A stretch of 64,000 nucleotides of DNA from Porcincola intestinalis (GTDB taxonomy: Bacteria > Bacillota > Clostridia > Lachnospirales > Lachnospiraceae), in contig NZ_VULZ01000004.1 of the NCBI RefSeq assembly GCF_009696445.1, forward strand, positions 124,001-188,000, in the 5' to 3' direction. Both the position numbers and the translations under genes were made by a program. Positions 1 through 7,988 of the stretch are shown piece after piece; position 1 is the stretch's first letter; each line of letters begins with the position of its first letter. The notes under the pieces were generated by a model. That model ran no database searches. It saw only the letters and a program-made list of their open reading frames with translations, and was not told the DNA's origin.

Positions 1-55
1 GAATGCCTGCGTTTTTCGGAAGCAGGCAAGGATTTTATCCTGTCAGGCTCCTGAT

Positions 56-961
56 TCATGCCTCTTCCTCCTTGTCATCTTTTCTGAGCAACAGTAAATA
101 CAGGATTCCAATCAGCAGCAGGCAAAGAAACAGTACAATTGCGACTGCTGATCCCTTTGAGAATTGATACTGTGTAAAGGAGAGCATATAGGAGTAGGTT
201 CCTAAAACATCCGTTGAATTCAGCGGGCCTCCCGCCGTCATGATAAACATCAGGTCGAATGCACGAAATGTGTAGATGAATCCGAGCATCAAAACCGCAA
301 GAATAGAGTCTTTCATCAGTGGCATTGTGATCTTCCAGAATTGCTGCATCCTGCCGGCTCCGTCAATCGCAGAGGCTTCATAGACATCTTCCGATATATT
401 CGACATTCCGGATATCAGAAGGAGCATATTAAACGGAATTCCCACCCAGCAATTCATAATCACAACAGCAATCATGGCAGTTGACGTAGATGTCAACCAT
501 GCCGGTCCTGCTATACCGACCTTTGAGAGTAAGTTATTTATCAGACCGCTATTTAAAAACAGATTCTGTCCGAGCAAGCCGGTGACAGCCATCGGCATCA
601 TGTACGGAATCAGCATGAGACCTCTGATTGGTCCGGATAATGTAAACTTTTTGTAGAAAAAAAGCGCCAGTAAATACCCGATCGTAAACTGAAAGATCAG
701 GCTTCCGATTGTGAATACAAATGTATTCTTCAGAACCAGAATAAATGTCGGATTATGGAACAGCTCTATATAGTTCTGAAAGCCAATGAATTTCGATGTC
801 CCGGTCGCAAGGTTACGGACACTGGTATCTTTGAAACTTAAAATAAAATTGTAGACAATCGGGTAGCCTACCACCACGAGCATGTACAGAACTCCCGGAA
901 GAATAAAGCCATATGCCTCCCTTGTCCGCCTTCCATTCGATCTTCTTTTTTTTGCAGTCAT
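56..961 (-). CDS. Sugar ABC transporter permease (MalF/UgpA type, CUT1)
   Basis: Inner-membrane half of a carbohydrate importer of the CUT1 ABC family. The 301-residue protein shows about six hydrophobic segments, beginning at residues 15-40, and the permease EAA loop (EASAIDGAGRMQQFWKI, around residues 193-210) that docks on the ATPase. The ATG at 961 follows GGGGAAAAGAC. It lies downstream of the binding protein at 1055-2377, from which it is separated by a 15-bp hairpin. Only one permease is visible; the MalG-type partner presumably follows beyond position 1. A small inverted repeat at 5-27 follows the stop codon. Family assignment is firm; the sugar is unknown, although the adjacent GH127 enzyme suggests arabinose-containing glycans (inference). 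Confidence 0.9.
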   Translation of the reverse strand: MTAKKRRSNGRRTREAYGFILPGVLYMLVVVGYPIVYNFILSFKDTSVRNLATGTSKFIGFQNYIELFHNPTFILVLKNTFVFTIGSLIFQFTIGYLLALFFYKKFTLSGPIRGLMLIPYMMPMAVTGLLGQNLFLNSGLINNLLSKVGIAGPAWLTSTSTAMIAVVIMNCWVGIPFNMLLLISGMSNISEDVYEASAIDGAGRMQQFWKITMPLMKDSILAVLMLGFIYTFRAFDLMFIMTAGGPLNSTDVLGTYSYMLSFTQYQFSKGSAVAIVLFLCLLLIGILYLLLLRKDDKEEEA

Positions 962-997
962 GTCTTTTCCCCATCTTTCCTGATACAGTCTTGATAT

Positions 998-1039
998 GGA
1001 GATTGCCGGTTCCCCCTGAGAGGAGAACCGGCAATCTCC
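998..1039 (-). other. Intercistronic hairpin between binding protein and permease
   Basis: Perfect 15-bp inverted repeat (arms 998-1012 and 1025-1039, 12-nt loop) directly after the binding-protein stop codon. On the minus strand no T-run follows, so it is better read as a 3' mRNA-protecting or expression-balancing hairpin than as a terminator. The other two sugar ABC operons carry hairpins at the equivalent place. Confidence 0.7.
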
Positions 1040-1054
1040 GAAATGACTTTTATA

Positions 1055-2377
1055 TTACTGCTCCGGAAGCGGGTCGCTCTCCAGAATTGGTGCAATCACA
1101 TCATTTGCAGCCTTCAAAGCATCTGCCGCAGAGTCACCATTCAGGAACACCTTCTGCGCTGCCGTGTAAATCTGCTCGGAGATCGTCGGCCACTGATCAT
1201 GTGGTCCGCGTGCAAGCGCTGTATCCATCTGTTTCTGGAAGATCTTGAAATTGTCCTCCTGATAAGTGTAAACCGGTACCGCATCCGATCTGGTAGCAAG
1301 TTTCCCGGATTGTACCGCCCAGCGTTCCTCGCTGTCCTTTGACATGAACCACTTCAGGAAATTCACTGCTTCATCGACATCCTTACATCCGGTGCAAACG
1401 CCAAAGTTCTCACCTCCAATTGTGGAGCTGGAGGTTCCCTCGTCGCCGGTTGGGAGAGTCGTGATCTGATACTCAAAAGCGCCGTTCACATCATTATCAA
1501 TCGATGCCAGATGCCATGTTCCGATCTCAGCAAATGCAGCTTTCCCGGCACAGAACTGGTTGTAAGCATCCGCCTGTGTCCAGTTGACACACTCGGGACT
1601 CATCTGACCATTCTTTACAAACCCTCCGAGTACATCCAGCCCGATCGCTGCCTTCTCATCTGTCAGATTGGTCAAGGATGTTTTTGTTCCGTCATGTGTC
1701 GCGACAATCCACGGAAGGAGCTGGAAAGTACCTTCCTCCGTTGAGATCGCACACATTGCAAATCCAAACTGGCTCTTGTCTGAATTTGTTGTTTTCTCAA
1801 CATCTTCCTTGAACTCATCAAGGCTTGTCGGAAGCTTGTCAATGCCAGCCTCCTTCAGTGCATCCATATTTGCAGCCAATGTCAGGCAATTGGAATTCTG
1901 TGGAAGGCCATAGATTTTACCGTCTGCATCCTTGCAGGACGAGAGCGGTCCCGGGAAAAACTTATCCAGATCTTCCCAATCACCAAGCTGCTTTGTGACA
2001 TCTTCAAATACACCAAGCGATATATAAGATTCCATATCCGGAGAATCGACCATTCCGATATCAGGAAGCTCTCCGGAGACAGCACCGATTGTGTACTGAT
2101 TCATCAATTCCTGGCGTGCAACATATGTTGGATTGATATACACTTTGTCCTGGAGTTCATTGTATTCATTAGCAAAGTCAATTATTGCTTTTGCATCAGC
2201 TGCCGCATCAAAATAATGCCATAACGTCAGCTCCTCTGCATTTTTTGTGTTTGGGTTCAGTGTTGCTCCTCCAGTTGCCGCAGCTTCCGTCTCCCCGGCA
2301 AATACGGGTGTACAACCAACTGCAAGGCTTAGTGCCATCGCTCCTGCTAATACAACAGATGCAGCTTTCTTTTTCAT
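1055..2377 (-). CDS. Extracellular sugar-binding protein of ABC transporter
   Basis: Substrate-capturing component of a CUT1-type importer, 440 residues, usual for the family 1 solute-binding fold. The start is the ATG at 2377, preceded by AAGGAGGAAAAAT; upstream in-frame starts lack such a site. The N-terminus is a signal peptide (MKKKAASVVLAG...) with a lipobox-like LAVGC near residue 22, so lipid anchoring is plausible, while a TPVFAGE stretch just after could also serve signal peptidase I. The mature part begins with a typical ELTLWHYFDAAADAK segment. The permease at 56-961 follows after a hairpin. Substrate not known. Confidence 0.9.
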   Translation of the reverse strand: MKKKAASVVLAGAMALSLAVGCTPVFAGETEAAATGGATLNPNTKNAEELTLWHYFDAAADAKAIIDFANEYNELQDKVYINPTYVARQELMNQYTIGAVSGELPDIGMVDSPDMESYISLGVFEDVTKQLGDWEDLDKFFPGPLSSCKDADGKIYGLPQNSNCLTLAANMDALKEAGIDKLPTSLDEFKEDVEKTTNSDKSQFGFAMCAISTEEGTFQLLPWIVATHDGTKTSLTNLTDEKAAIGLDVLGGFVKNGQMSPECVNWTQADAYNQFCAGKAAFAEIGTWHLASIDNDVNGAFEYQITTLPTGDEGTSSSTIGGENFGVCTGCKDVDEAVNFLKWFMSKDSEERWAVQSGKLATRSDAVPVYTYQEDNFKIFQKQMDTALARGPHDQWPTISEQIYTAAQKVFLNGDSAADALKAANDVIAPILESDPLPEQ

Positions 2378-2604
2378 ATTTTTCCTCCTTTTATTGTGCA
2401 TGTTGCACATTATTTCTTTCTTATGAGCAAAGATTATCATTGTAATAACGTTTAAACAACTTACATTCTTGAAATAACGGTGATGATTTTCGGTTATAAT
2501 TTTAATATTATGGGGATATTTTTAATATATTTTGTCATATTGACGATATACTCGGTAACTATCTTCTATCGTTTACGTGATTCATCACTATCGCATTCAA
2601 TAAA
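2378..2604. other. Leader/promoter region of binding protein, possible operator
   Basis: No gene is supported here. A 6-bp inverted repeat with 3-nt centre (TGTGCA-TGT-TGCACA, 2395-2409) lies just ahead of the ribosome binding site. An imperfect CG-centred palindrome (AATAACGTTTAAA, 2445-2457) resembles LacI-family operators and could bind the repressor encoded at 4794-5915. A -10-like GATAAT lies close to it on the minus strand, but the -35 spacing is poor. Confidence 0.35.
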
Positions 2605-2634
2605 AGAGCTGCCGTTTTCCTGCACGGCAGCTCT
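2605..2634 (-). terminator. Intrinsic terminator after the GH127 gene
   Basis: 11-bp perfect stem (2605-2615 with 2624-2634, 8-nt loop), followed on the minus strand by TTTTATTG. It lies 27 nt after the stop codon of the glycoside hydrolase and separates that transcript from the next binding-protein gene. Confidence 0.8.
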
Positions 2635-2660
2635 TCTCAAACTTAATCAGAACACAATGT

Positions 2661-4673
2661 TTATTCTTCCCGCATCCAGACCTGCATCTCTCCCTTTCCC
2701 CGGTTATTCCAACAGGCATATGGGATGGCCTTCAGATGGCAAGGCTGGTACACCGGCCGCTTAGCGCTGTAAAGCGGCTCGTCGCTGCCGACGCTGCGGT
2801 AATCGATTCTGCTTCCTGAGACAACCGCACACAGCGTTCCGCCCAGAAGATCCGGGTTCTCTTCGGTGCAAATTGGAGCCGAAGTATCGATCCTGCAGCC
2901 AGCAAGATATGCTCCGTTATCAGCCTCCTCGAAGCAATAGACAGATGGTCCTCTCATGATGCACACCTTTCCGATGTCATCGCGCACTTTCGGATTGCCA
3001 TATACAAAACGGAAAGCCACATCCAGATCAAGCTCGATGAGATCCCCGTCCTGCCATCTGCGGTTGAGGTAGAGATACCCTTTGCGATACACCGCCCGCT
3101 CTCCGGAATCGATACCCCTCCGGTTTTCTTCATGACCTGCATCATCCTTTGCTACAGATATCCTTTGTCCGTTGACCAGGAGCTGATATCTCCCCGCAGA
3201 GTAGGCTGGCAGTCTCAGGGCAATCTCTGCATCCTGTCTGCTCTTCTCCGGATGTAGGCATATCCGGATTCTTCCGGTCGCCGGATAATCCGCCTCGACC
3301 GTCATCCGCATGGTTCCCTCTGGCAGCGGAGCCTCAATCTCTCCGGCGAGATACAGGTTCAGATACGCAGTGTTACCGCCAACATGAAACATATAGTTTC
3401 CCATTGACGCGAGCGTTCGAGTGATGTTCGGCGGGCAGCAGGCACAACCGAACCAGAGTTGGCGCTCTGTCTTCACATGCCGCATCGTCGGATTATGTTC
3501 CGCCACCTCCGGAACACATTCCAGCGGATTGACATAGAAAAAATGTCTTCCATCGAGCGCAATTCCGGATAGCAGGGTATTGTACAGTGCCAGTTCCACT
3601 ACGTCCATATACTTTCCGTCTTTTGTAATCTGAAAGAGACGGTTTGAAAACATCGCCAGGCCGATTGTCGCGCAGGATTCCGAATAATTAGTATTATTCG
3701 GAAGATCATAATCTGTGGTGAACCGCTCTCCATAAGCCGCCGACCCGATGCTCCCGGTTACATACATCTTTCTGCGAACAATATTCTCCCAGAGCATCTC
3801 GCACTGACGGAGCATCCGTTCATCGCCTGTCTCAGCCGCAACATCAGCCATTCCGCTGTACAGGTACACAGCTCGGACAGCATGGCCCTCCGCCTTGTCC
3901 TGTTCTGCCAGCGGTCTGTCTGCCTGGCAGTAATCCATACCAAAATCCTTGAATTCCTTGAAGATGAAGGTTCCGTTCTGATAATTGCTTTCTGACAGGA
4001 AGTAGCAGGGCTGCTGCCCTCTGACATCAAGAAAATACTGTGCAAGACGCAGATAATCCTGCTTTCCTGTATACTTGTATAATTTATACAGCGCCAGCTC
4101 AATCTCAGGATGTCCTGGGTACCCGTGTATCTTTCCCTCTTCTGGTCCGAACACCGAACACAGATAATCCGCCAGCTTCGCACAGGAATTTACAAATTTA
4201 CGTTTTCCTGTTGCTTCCGCATAGGCAACCGCCGCCTCTATCATATGACCAGCCGTATACAGCTCATGCCCCTCGAACAGATCGTAGAAGCGCCCTTTTC
4301 CCAGGATGGTATTGTAGGTATTGAGATACCCATCCGGTTCCTGTGCCCCGATAATCAAGTCGATCGCAGCATCCGCTGTCTTCTCCAATTCCTGGTCCGG
4401 CTTCTTCGCAAGAGAATATGCTGCCGCCTCCAGCCATTTTGCAACGTCTGTATCCTGAAAAACCGTCCCCTGGTGAGTCCCCTTCTCGAGGCCGCCCGCA
4501 ACCCGGAAATTCTGCATACAATAGCTCTTTTCCGCTCCTGGAACACGGTCATTGATCAGATCCCATTCGAAGGGAAGAATCACGCTCTCCACAAGACCGA
4601 TATATTTATCCCAGAACTGATCATGAATATGGATATTCCGCAGGGGGATGTTCTGAAGCCTCTTCTCATCCAT
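2661..4673 (-). CDS. Glycoside hydrolase family 127 (beta-L-arabinofuranosidase-like)
   Basis: 670-residue cytoplasmic enzyme of the former DUF1680 group, now GH127, whose known members remove beta-L-arabinofuranose from plant glycans and hydroxyproline-linked arabino-oligosaccharides. No signal peptide. Seen in the sequence are the zinc/nucleophile signatures: YSESCA near residue 331 (a Glu and a Cys two apart, as in HypBA1) and FGCACCPPN near residue 410, with the paired cysteines that supply a zinc ligand and the nucleophile. TGSIGSAAYGERF lies before the first motif. ATG at 4673 follows AAAAAGGAGTACACG. It is clustered with two ABC importers and a LacI repressor, so imported oligosaccharides are probably cut inside the cell. 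Other beta-L-sugar specificities of this family cannot be excluded. Confidence 0.92.
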   Translation of the reverse strand: MDEKRLQNIPLRNIHIHDQFWDKYIGLVESVILPFEWDLINDRVPGAEKSYCMQNFRVAGGLEKGTHQGTVFQDTDVAKWLEAAAYSLAKKPDQELEKTADAAIDLIIGAQEPDGYLNTYNTILGKGRFYDLFEGHELYTAGHMIEAAVAYAEATGKRKFVNSCAKLADYLCSVFGPEEGKIHGYPGHPEIELALYKLYKYTGKQDYLRLAQYFLDVRGQQPCYFLSESNYQNGTFIFKEFKDFGMDYCQADRPLAEQDKAEGHAVRAVYLYSGMADVAAETGDERMLRQCEMLWENIVRRKMYVTGSIGSAAYGERFTTDYDLPNNTNYSESCATIGLAMFSNRLFQITKDGKYMDVVELALYNTLLSGIALDGRHFFYVNPLECVPEVAEHNPTMRHVKTERQLWFGCACCPPNITRTLASMGNYMFHVGGNTAYLNLYLAGEIEAPLPEGTMRMTVEADYPATGRIRICLHPEKSRQDAEIALRLPAYSAGRYQLLVNGQRISVAKDDAGHEENRRGIDSGERAVYRKGYLYLNRRWQDGDLIELDLDVAFRFVYGNPKVRDDIGKVCIMRGPSVYCFEEADNGAYLAGCRIDTSAPICTEENPDLLGGTLCAVVSGSRIDYRSVGSDEPLYSAKRPVYQPCHLKAIPYACWNNRGKGEMQVWMREE

Positions 4674-4694
4674 CGTGTACTCCTTTTTCTGCGT

Positions 4695-4776
4695 CTGCCG
4701 TCATCTTACATACCGAAAGCCTCCCGGAAGGCGACCTTGTCCTCCGGTATCTCACTTGCTGCCCGTCTGACGGCAG
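4695..4776 (-). other. Nested stem-loop between lacI-type and GH127 genes
   Basis: Two nested perfect inverted repeats: an outer 9-bp pair (CTGCCGTCA 4695-4703 with TGACGGCAG 4768-4776) enclosing a 6-bp pair (ATACCG 4710-4715 with CGGTAT 4745-4750), with a small GCCT/AGGC hairpin inside. No T-run follows. It ends about 20 nt before the GH127 start and may act in mRNA processing or stability (inference). Confidence 0.45.
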
Positions 4777-4793
4777 GCATGATAATCTTACTG

Positions 4794-5915
4794 TCAGGTA
4801 CCGTTCTCTTCCGTCTTCCTGTCATCTTTCACTGTACTGTCCCCTGTCCGAAAATCACTGACAGAAGCTCCTTCTATGATCCTGCACGGATAGATGATAT
4901 TCGTCACCTGCTCGCTCTCATCCTCTATCCTCTCCAGCAGCAGAGACAATGCGGAGTATCCCATCTTGTGAAGCGGTCTTTGAGCCGTCATCAATGGTGG
5001 AATCAGCTGCTGGGTAAATTCAGCATCGTCGAAGCCTGTAACCGATAGATCTTCCGGTATGCGAAGCCCCAGCTCCGCAGCGGCATTATAGACGCCAAGT
5101 GCCATCTCATCATTCATTGCAACCATAGCGGTTGGTCGTTCCTGCCTCGGAAGGAGATCTTTTTTCGTTCCGCCGTCCTTCCCCGTCAGGATTCGGATCG
5201 CAGCGGCTTTTCCCTTTTGAAAATCATATTCTCCGCATTCATCCCAGCTTTTGGGCAAGGTGATTCCCGCTTCCTGCAGCGCCTTCAGAAATCCTTTCCG
5301 CCTCAGCCTTGCAGGTTCGGAGGTCACATATCCCCCGATCAGCGCAATTCTCCGATGTCCCCTGTCTATGACATTTCTGGTAATCCTGTATTCAGCCTTC
5401 TCATTGTCATAGCGCACGGACGAAGCCTCGCCATCAGCGGTATAGCAGTAACAGTAGACGACGGGCTTCCCTGCCTTCCTGAGCACGTTATCCATCAGGC
5501 GATCATGCATCCCGATATAGATAATCCCGTCAACCTGCAGCCCCAGAAGAGTCTGTACAGCTTTATCAATGTCCTTCTGGAATCCGGTCAGCTTGTCAAA
5601 GCTGTTGTCAATCTTGCGTACCATTTGCAGATTGCTGAGAATCGTATAGCAGTTTTTCTCATCCGCCAACCGATTGATTCCGTCTATGATATATGGCGTA
5701 TGCCAGACCGTGATATCCTCGACCAGTATTCCGATCAGCCCAGTTCTGTTTTTGCGAAGACTTCCCGCCAGTTTATTCGTCCGGTACCCTGTCTGCCGGA
5801 TGATATCCTGTACTTTCTTCCTTGTCTCCTCACTGATATGTCCGGAGTTGTTGATGACATAGGAAACTGTGGCGGTTGAAACACCCGCCCGCTGCGCGAT
5901 CTCTTTGAGCGTCAA
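4794..5915 (-). CDS. LacI family transcriptional regulator
   Basis: Sugar-responsive repressor. The N-terminus carries the LacI helix-turn-helix and hinge (TLKEIAQRAGVSTATVSYVI, residues 2-21 of the form starting here), followed by a periplasmic-binding-protein-like effector domain. About 373 residues, slightly long owing to a charged tail. I prefer the TTG at 5915, preceded by AGAGGTG at 6 nt, which gives the usual two residues before LKEIA; the GTG at 5924 is the alternative and has no visible ribosome site. It sits inside the uptake locus between permease and GH127 genes. The palindrome AGTTAATCGATTAACT at 9293-9308, just downstream of the first promoter of the locus, is a good candidate target. 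Confidence 0.92.
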   Translation of the reverse strand: MTLKEIAQRAGVSTATVSYVINNSGHISEETRKKVQDIIRQTGYRTNKLAGSLRKNRTGLIGILVEDITVWHTPYIIDGINRLADEKNCYTILSNLQMVRKIDNSFDKLTGFQKDIDKAVQTLLGLQVDGIIYIGMHDRLMDNVLRKAGKPVVYCYCYTADGEASSVRYDNEKAEYRITRNVIDRGHRRIALIGGYVTSEPARLRRKGFLKALQEAGITLPKSWDECGEYDFQKGKAAAIRILTGKDGGTKKDLLPRQERPTAMVAMNDEMALGVYNAAAELGLRIPEDLSVTGFDDAEFTQQLIPPLMTAQRPLHKMGYSALSLLLERIEDESEQVTNIIYPCRIIEGASVSDFRTGDSTVKDDRKTEENGT

Positions 5916-6018
5916 AGTTTTCACCTCTTTGTCTGATTTCTGACGGTCTATACCTTTTCATACCCCATACATCCATCTTCGTACAAACTTTTTCCGGAAG
6001 AAAACGTCCGTTCGTTTG

Positions 6019-6867
6019 TTATCCCTTCAGGCCGGAGGTTTTGATTCCTCCCTCAAGATGCTTCCCGGCTGTCAAATAGAGAATCATCGGCGGGATAATC
6101 ATCAGGGAGGAGGCCGCCATGATGGAGGGCCAGTTGATTACGAAAGCGTTCCCGGAGGTGTACATATAAGATGTCATGAGTGCGATCGTAAGCGTCCTCC
6201 ATTTGTCTGAATTGATATAGAACACAGGCTGCGTCAGCTCATTCCACCAGAATACAGAAGAGAGAATCCCGATTGTGACAAAGGTCGGCTTTGATATCGG
6301 AACGATGATTCTTGAAAACACCTGGAACTTCGAGCATCCATCCATAATGGCTGCTTCATCCAGTTCTTTCGGAATAGAGCGAAAATACTGTCGAAGTAAA
6401 AACACATTGTACGGATACGCAAAGAAAGAAGGGACGATCATCGGCAACAGAGAATCCAGCCAGCCAATCTTTCCGAACATAATATACTGCGGAATGATCA
6501 GTGCGATGTTTGGAATCATCATGGTTGCAACGATGATTGAGAATATGACGTTCTTCCCTCTGAACTCCAGCCTTGCAAGCGCGTAGGCAACCAGGGAGGA
6601 AGACAGCAGCGTTCCTACAGTATTGCCGACAATCAGAAGCAGTGTGTTCCGGACATAGAGCCCGATTTTTGACTGTGTGAAGATATAGATGTAGTTTTCA
6701 AGTGTCATTTTCTCTGGAATGATCTTAGCACTGGTTGTAAATTCCGTCAGCGTTTTAAATCCGCCGGAGAAAATCCAGACAATCGGGGCAAACATGATCA
6801 CAGCTACAAGGATCATCACTGCGTACAGTGCAATCCCTCTTCCTGTTTTCTTATGTGAAGCTTTCAT
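6019..6867 (-). CDS. Sugar ABC transporter permease (MalG type, CUT1)
   Basis: Second membrane subunit of the importer whose first permease ends 15 nt upstream. 282 residues with about six membrane segments and an EAA loop (KELDEAAIMDGCSKFQVFSRI); the C-terminus GGIKTSGLKG is typical of MalG-type subunits. I place the start at the ATG 6867 because AGGAGGAG lies 7 nt ahead of it; an ATG at 6885 that overlaps the previous stop would put this ribosome site inside the coding region. The LacI-type gene follows at 94-104 nt. No ATPase is encoded in this operon, so a shared ATPase such as that at 16131-17450 is likely needed (inference). Confidence 0.9.
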   Translation of the reverse strand: MKASHKKTGRGIALYAVMILVAVIMFAPIVWIFSGGFKTLTEFTTSAKIIPEKMTLENYIYIFTQSKIGLYVRNTLLLIVGNTVGTLLSSSLVAYALARLEFRGKNVIFSIIVATMMIPNIALIIPQYIMFGKIGWLDSLLPMIVPSFFAYPYNVFLLRQYFRSIPKELDEAAIMDGCSKFQVFSRIIVPISKPTFVTIGILSSVFWWNELTQPVFYINSDKWRTLTIALMTSYMYTSGNAFVINWPSIMAASSLMIIPPMILYLTAGKHLEGGIKTSGLKG

Positions 6868-6881
6868 TACACGGCTCCTCC

Positions 6882-7787
6882 TCATGTTTCGTAGTAGACG
6901 GTCTTCTTTGAGATCGCGAAGATCGCAATCCCAAACAAGGCGGCAATTACAAACAGTACAACCGACAAGGCACAGGCATACCCAACTTTCATATTGCTGA
7001 ATGCCTCTTTATAAATCAGGAGGCTCAGCACCTGTGTCATGCCTTTCGGATCCCCATTTTCCCCTGAAAGCGGATAGAGAAGCGCAAAGGAACCATTCAA
7101 TGCACTGATGGCACCGTTGACAGCGTTAAACAAAACAAGCGGAGATATCATCGGAAGCGTGATGTGCCAGAATTTCGTCCAGGATCCAGCTCCATCGAGC
7201 TCGACAGCCTCATAAAGATCCTTCGGCACATCGGCAATTCCAGAACGGAAGATCAACATCATCTGCCCGGTATTATAGGTAAAGAGCGTCACAAAGAACA
7301 CTGCCAGATATACTGTCTTTGGATCCATCAGCCAGTTGATCGTTACGTTTTTTCCTGACAAATTCCCCAGAATCCCATTCAGAAGACCTCCGTCTTTTCC
7401 GAACATCGTTCTGAATGCGTATGCCAGAGCAACCGTCGGTACAACAGAAGGAAGGAAGTAGAAGAACTGGAACAGGCCGTTCAGCTTTATCTTATTGTTC
7501 AGTAGGATCGCCAGAACCAGTGCCCAGACAGTCGTGATCACCAGCATGACTATGGTGTAAAACAACGTGACTCTCAGTGAATTCCAGAACACCTTGCTTC
7601 TGAACATATTCCGGTAGTTGGCCAGTCCCACAAAGCTTGATGTTCCCGTCAGCTTGCGATTGGTCAGGGAATTATAGATCATGAACCCAATTGGAAAAAG
7701 CGTAAAGCACACAAAACCAATCAGCCATGGCAGGCAGAACACATAAGCGATCTGAAATTTTTTCTTCGTCCCCTTCATATCTGACAT
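6882..7787 (-). CDS. Sugar ABC transporter permease (MalF type, CUT1)
   Basis: First membrane subunit of the importer, 301 residues if it starts at the ATG 7787 (MSDMKGTKKKFQIAYV), preceded by GGGGAAGGGAAGG; an ATG at 7778 is also possible. A longer frame from a TTG at 7859 runs into an inverted repeat and is unlikely. About six transmembrane segments start at residues 12-35. The EAA loop reads KDLYEAVELDGAGSWTKFWHI. The gene lies downstream of the binding-protein gene 7989-9254, but a terminator, a repeat element and two hairpins (7832-7960) lie between, so lower expression than the binding protein is expected. Confidence 0.9.
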   Translation of the reverse strand: MSDMKGTKKKFQIAYVFCLPWLIGFVCFTLFPIGFMIYNSLTNRKLTGTSSFVGLANYRNMFRSKVFWNSLRVTLFYTIVMLVITTVWALVLAILLNNKIKLNGLFQFFYFLPSVVPTVALAYAFRTMFGKDGGLLNGILGNLSGKNVTINWLMDPKTVYLAVFFVTLFTYNTGQMMLIFRSGIADVPKDLYEAVELDGAGSWTKFWHITLPMISPLVLFNAVNGAISALNGSFALLYPLSGENGDPKGMTQVLSLLIYKEAFSNMKVGYACALSVVLFVIAALFGIAIFAISKKTVYYET

Positions 7788-7831
7788 CCTTCCCTTCCCC
7801 GCAGAACACTCCTCCATGTCTCTGTTGGCAT

Positions 7832-7881
7832 TCGAGTTGGACAAATTGACTCTGTCCAACTCGATACGGCGATTCCGCCGT
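7832..7881 (-). other. Tandem hairpins in the permease leader
   Basis: A perfect 12-bp inverted repeat (TCGAGTTGGACA 7832-7843 with TGTCCAACTCGA 7853-7864, 9-nt loop) stands beside a 6-bp hairpin (ACGGCG/CGCCGT, 7866-7881). On the minus strand they follow the terminator and repeat element after the binding-protein gene. No T-run, so an mRNA-protecting structure is more likely than a terminator. Confidence 0.6.
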
Positions 7882-7922
7882 CATCTTGTGCTCTGCACTC
7901 GATGATGAGCGGTCGCCTTCAT
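7881..7922 (-). repeat. 42-bp post-terminator repeat, copy 1
   Basis: One of three copies in this window (others at 15365-15406 and 53882-53923). It differs from copy 3 at only three positions and, like the others, starts at the T-run of an intrinsic terminator on the minus strand. Core in minus orientation contains GCGACCGCTCATCATCGAGT. It can fold as GTGC-loop-GCAC flanked by GA/AG mismatches and a CATC/GATG stem, though this copy has AA in place of one GA. Confidence 0.75.
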
Positions 7923-7960
7923 AAAAAGGGGAGCGGGTCTTCATCCTGGCCCGCCCCTCC
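7923..7960 (-). terminator. Terminator between binding protein and permease genes
   Basis: GC-rich imperfect stem (about 7928-7937 with 7950-7960, GGGGCGGG against CCCGCTCCCC with a bulge), followed on the minus strand by TTTTT. It starts some 28 nt after the binding-protein stop. Partial read-through would give more binding protein than permease. Confidence 0.7.
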
Positions 7961-7988
7961 GAGCACTTCCATCACCTGACTGGGATAA

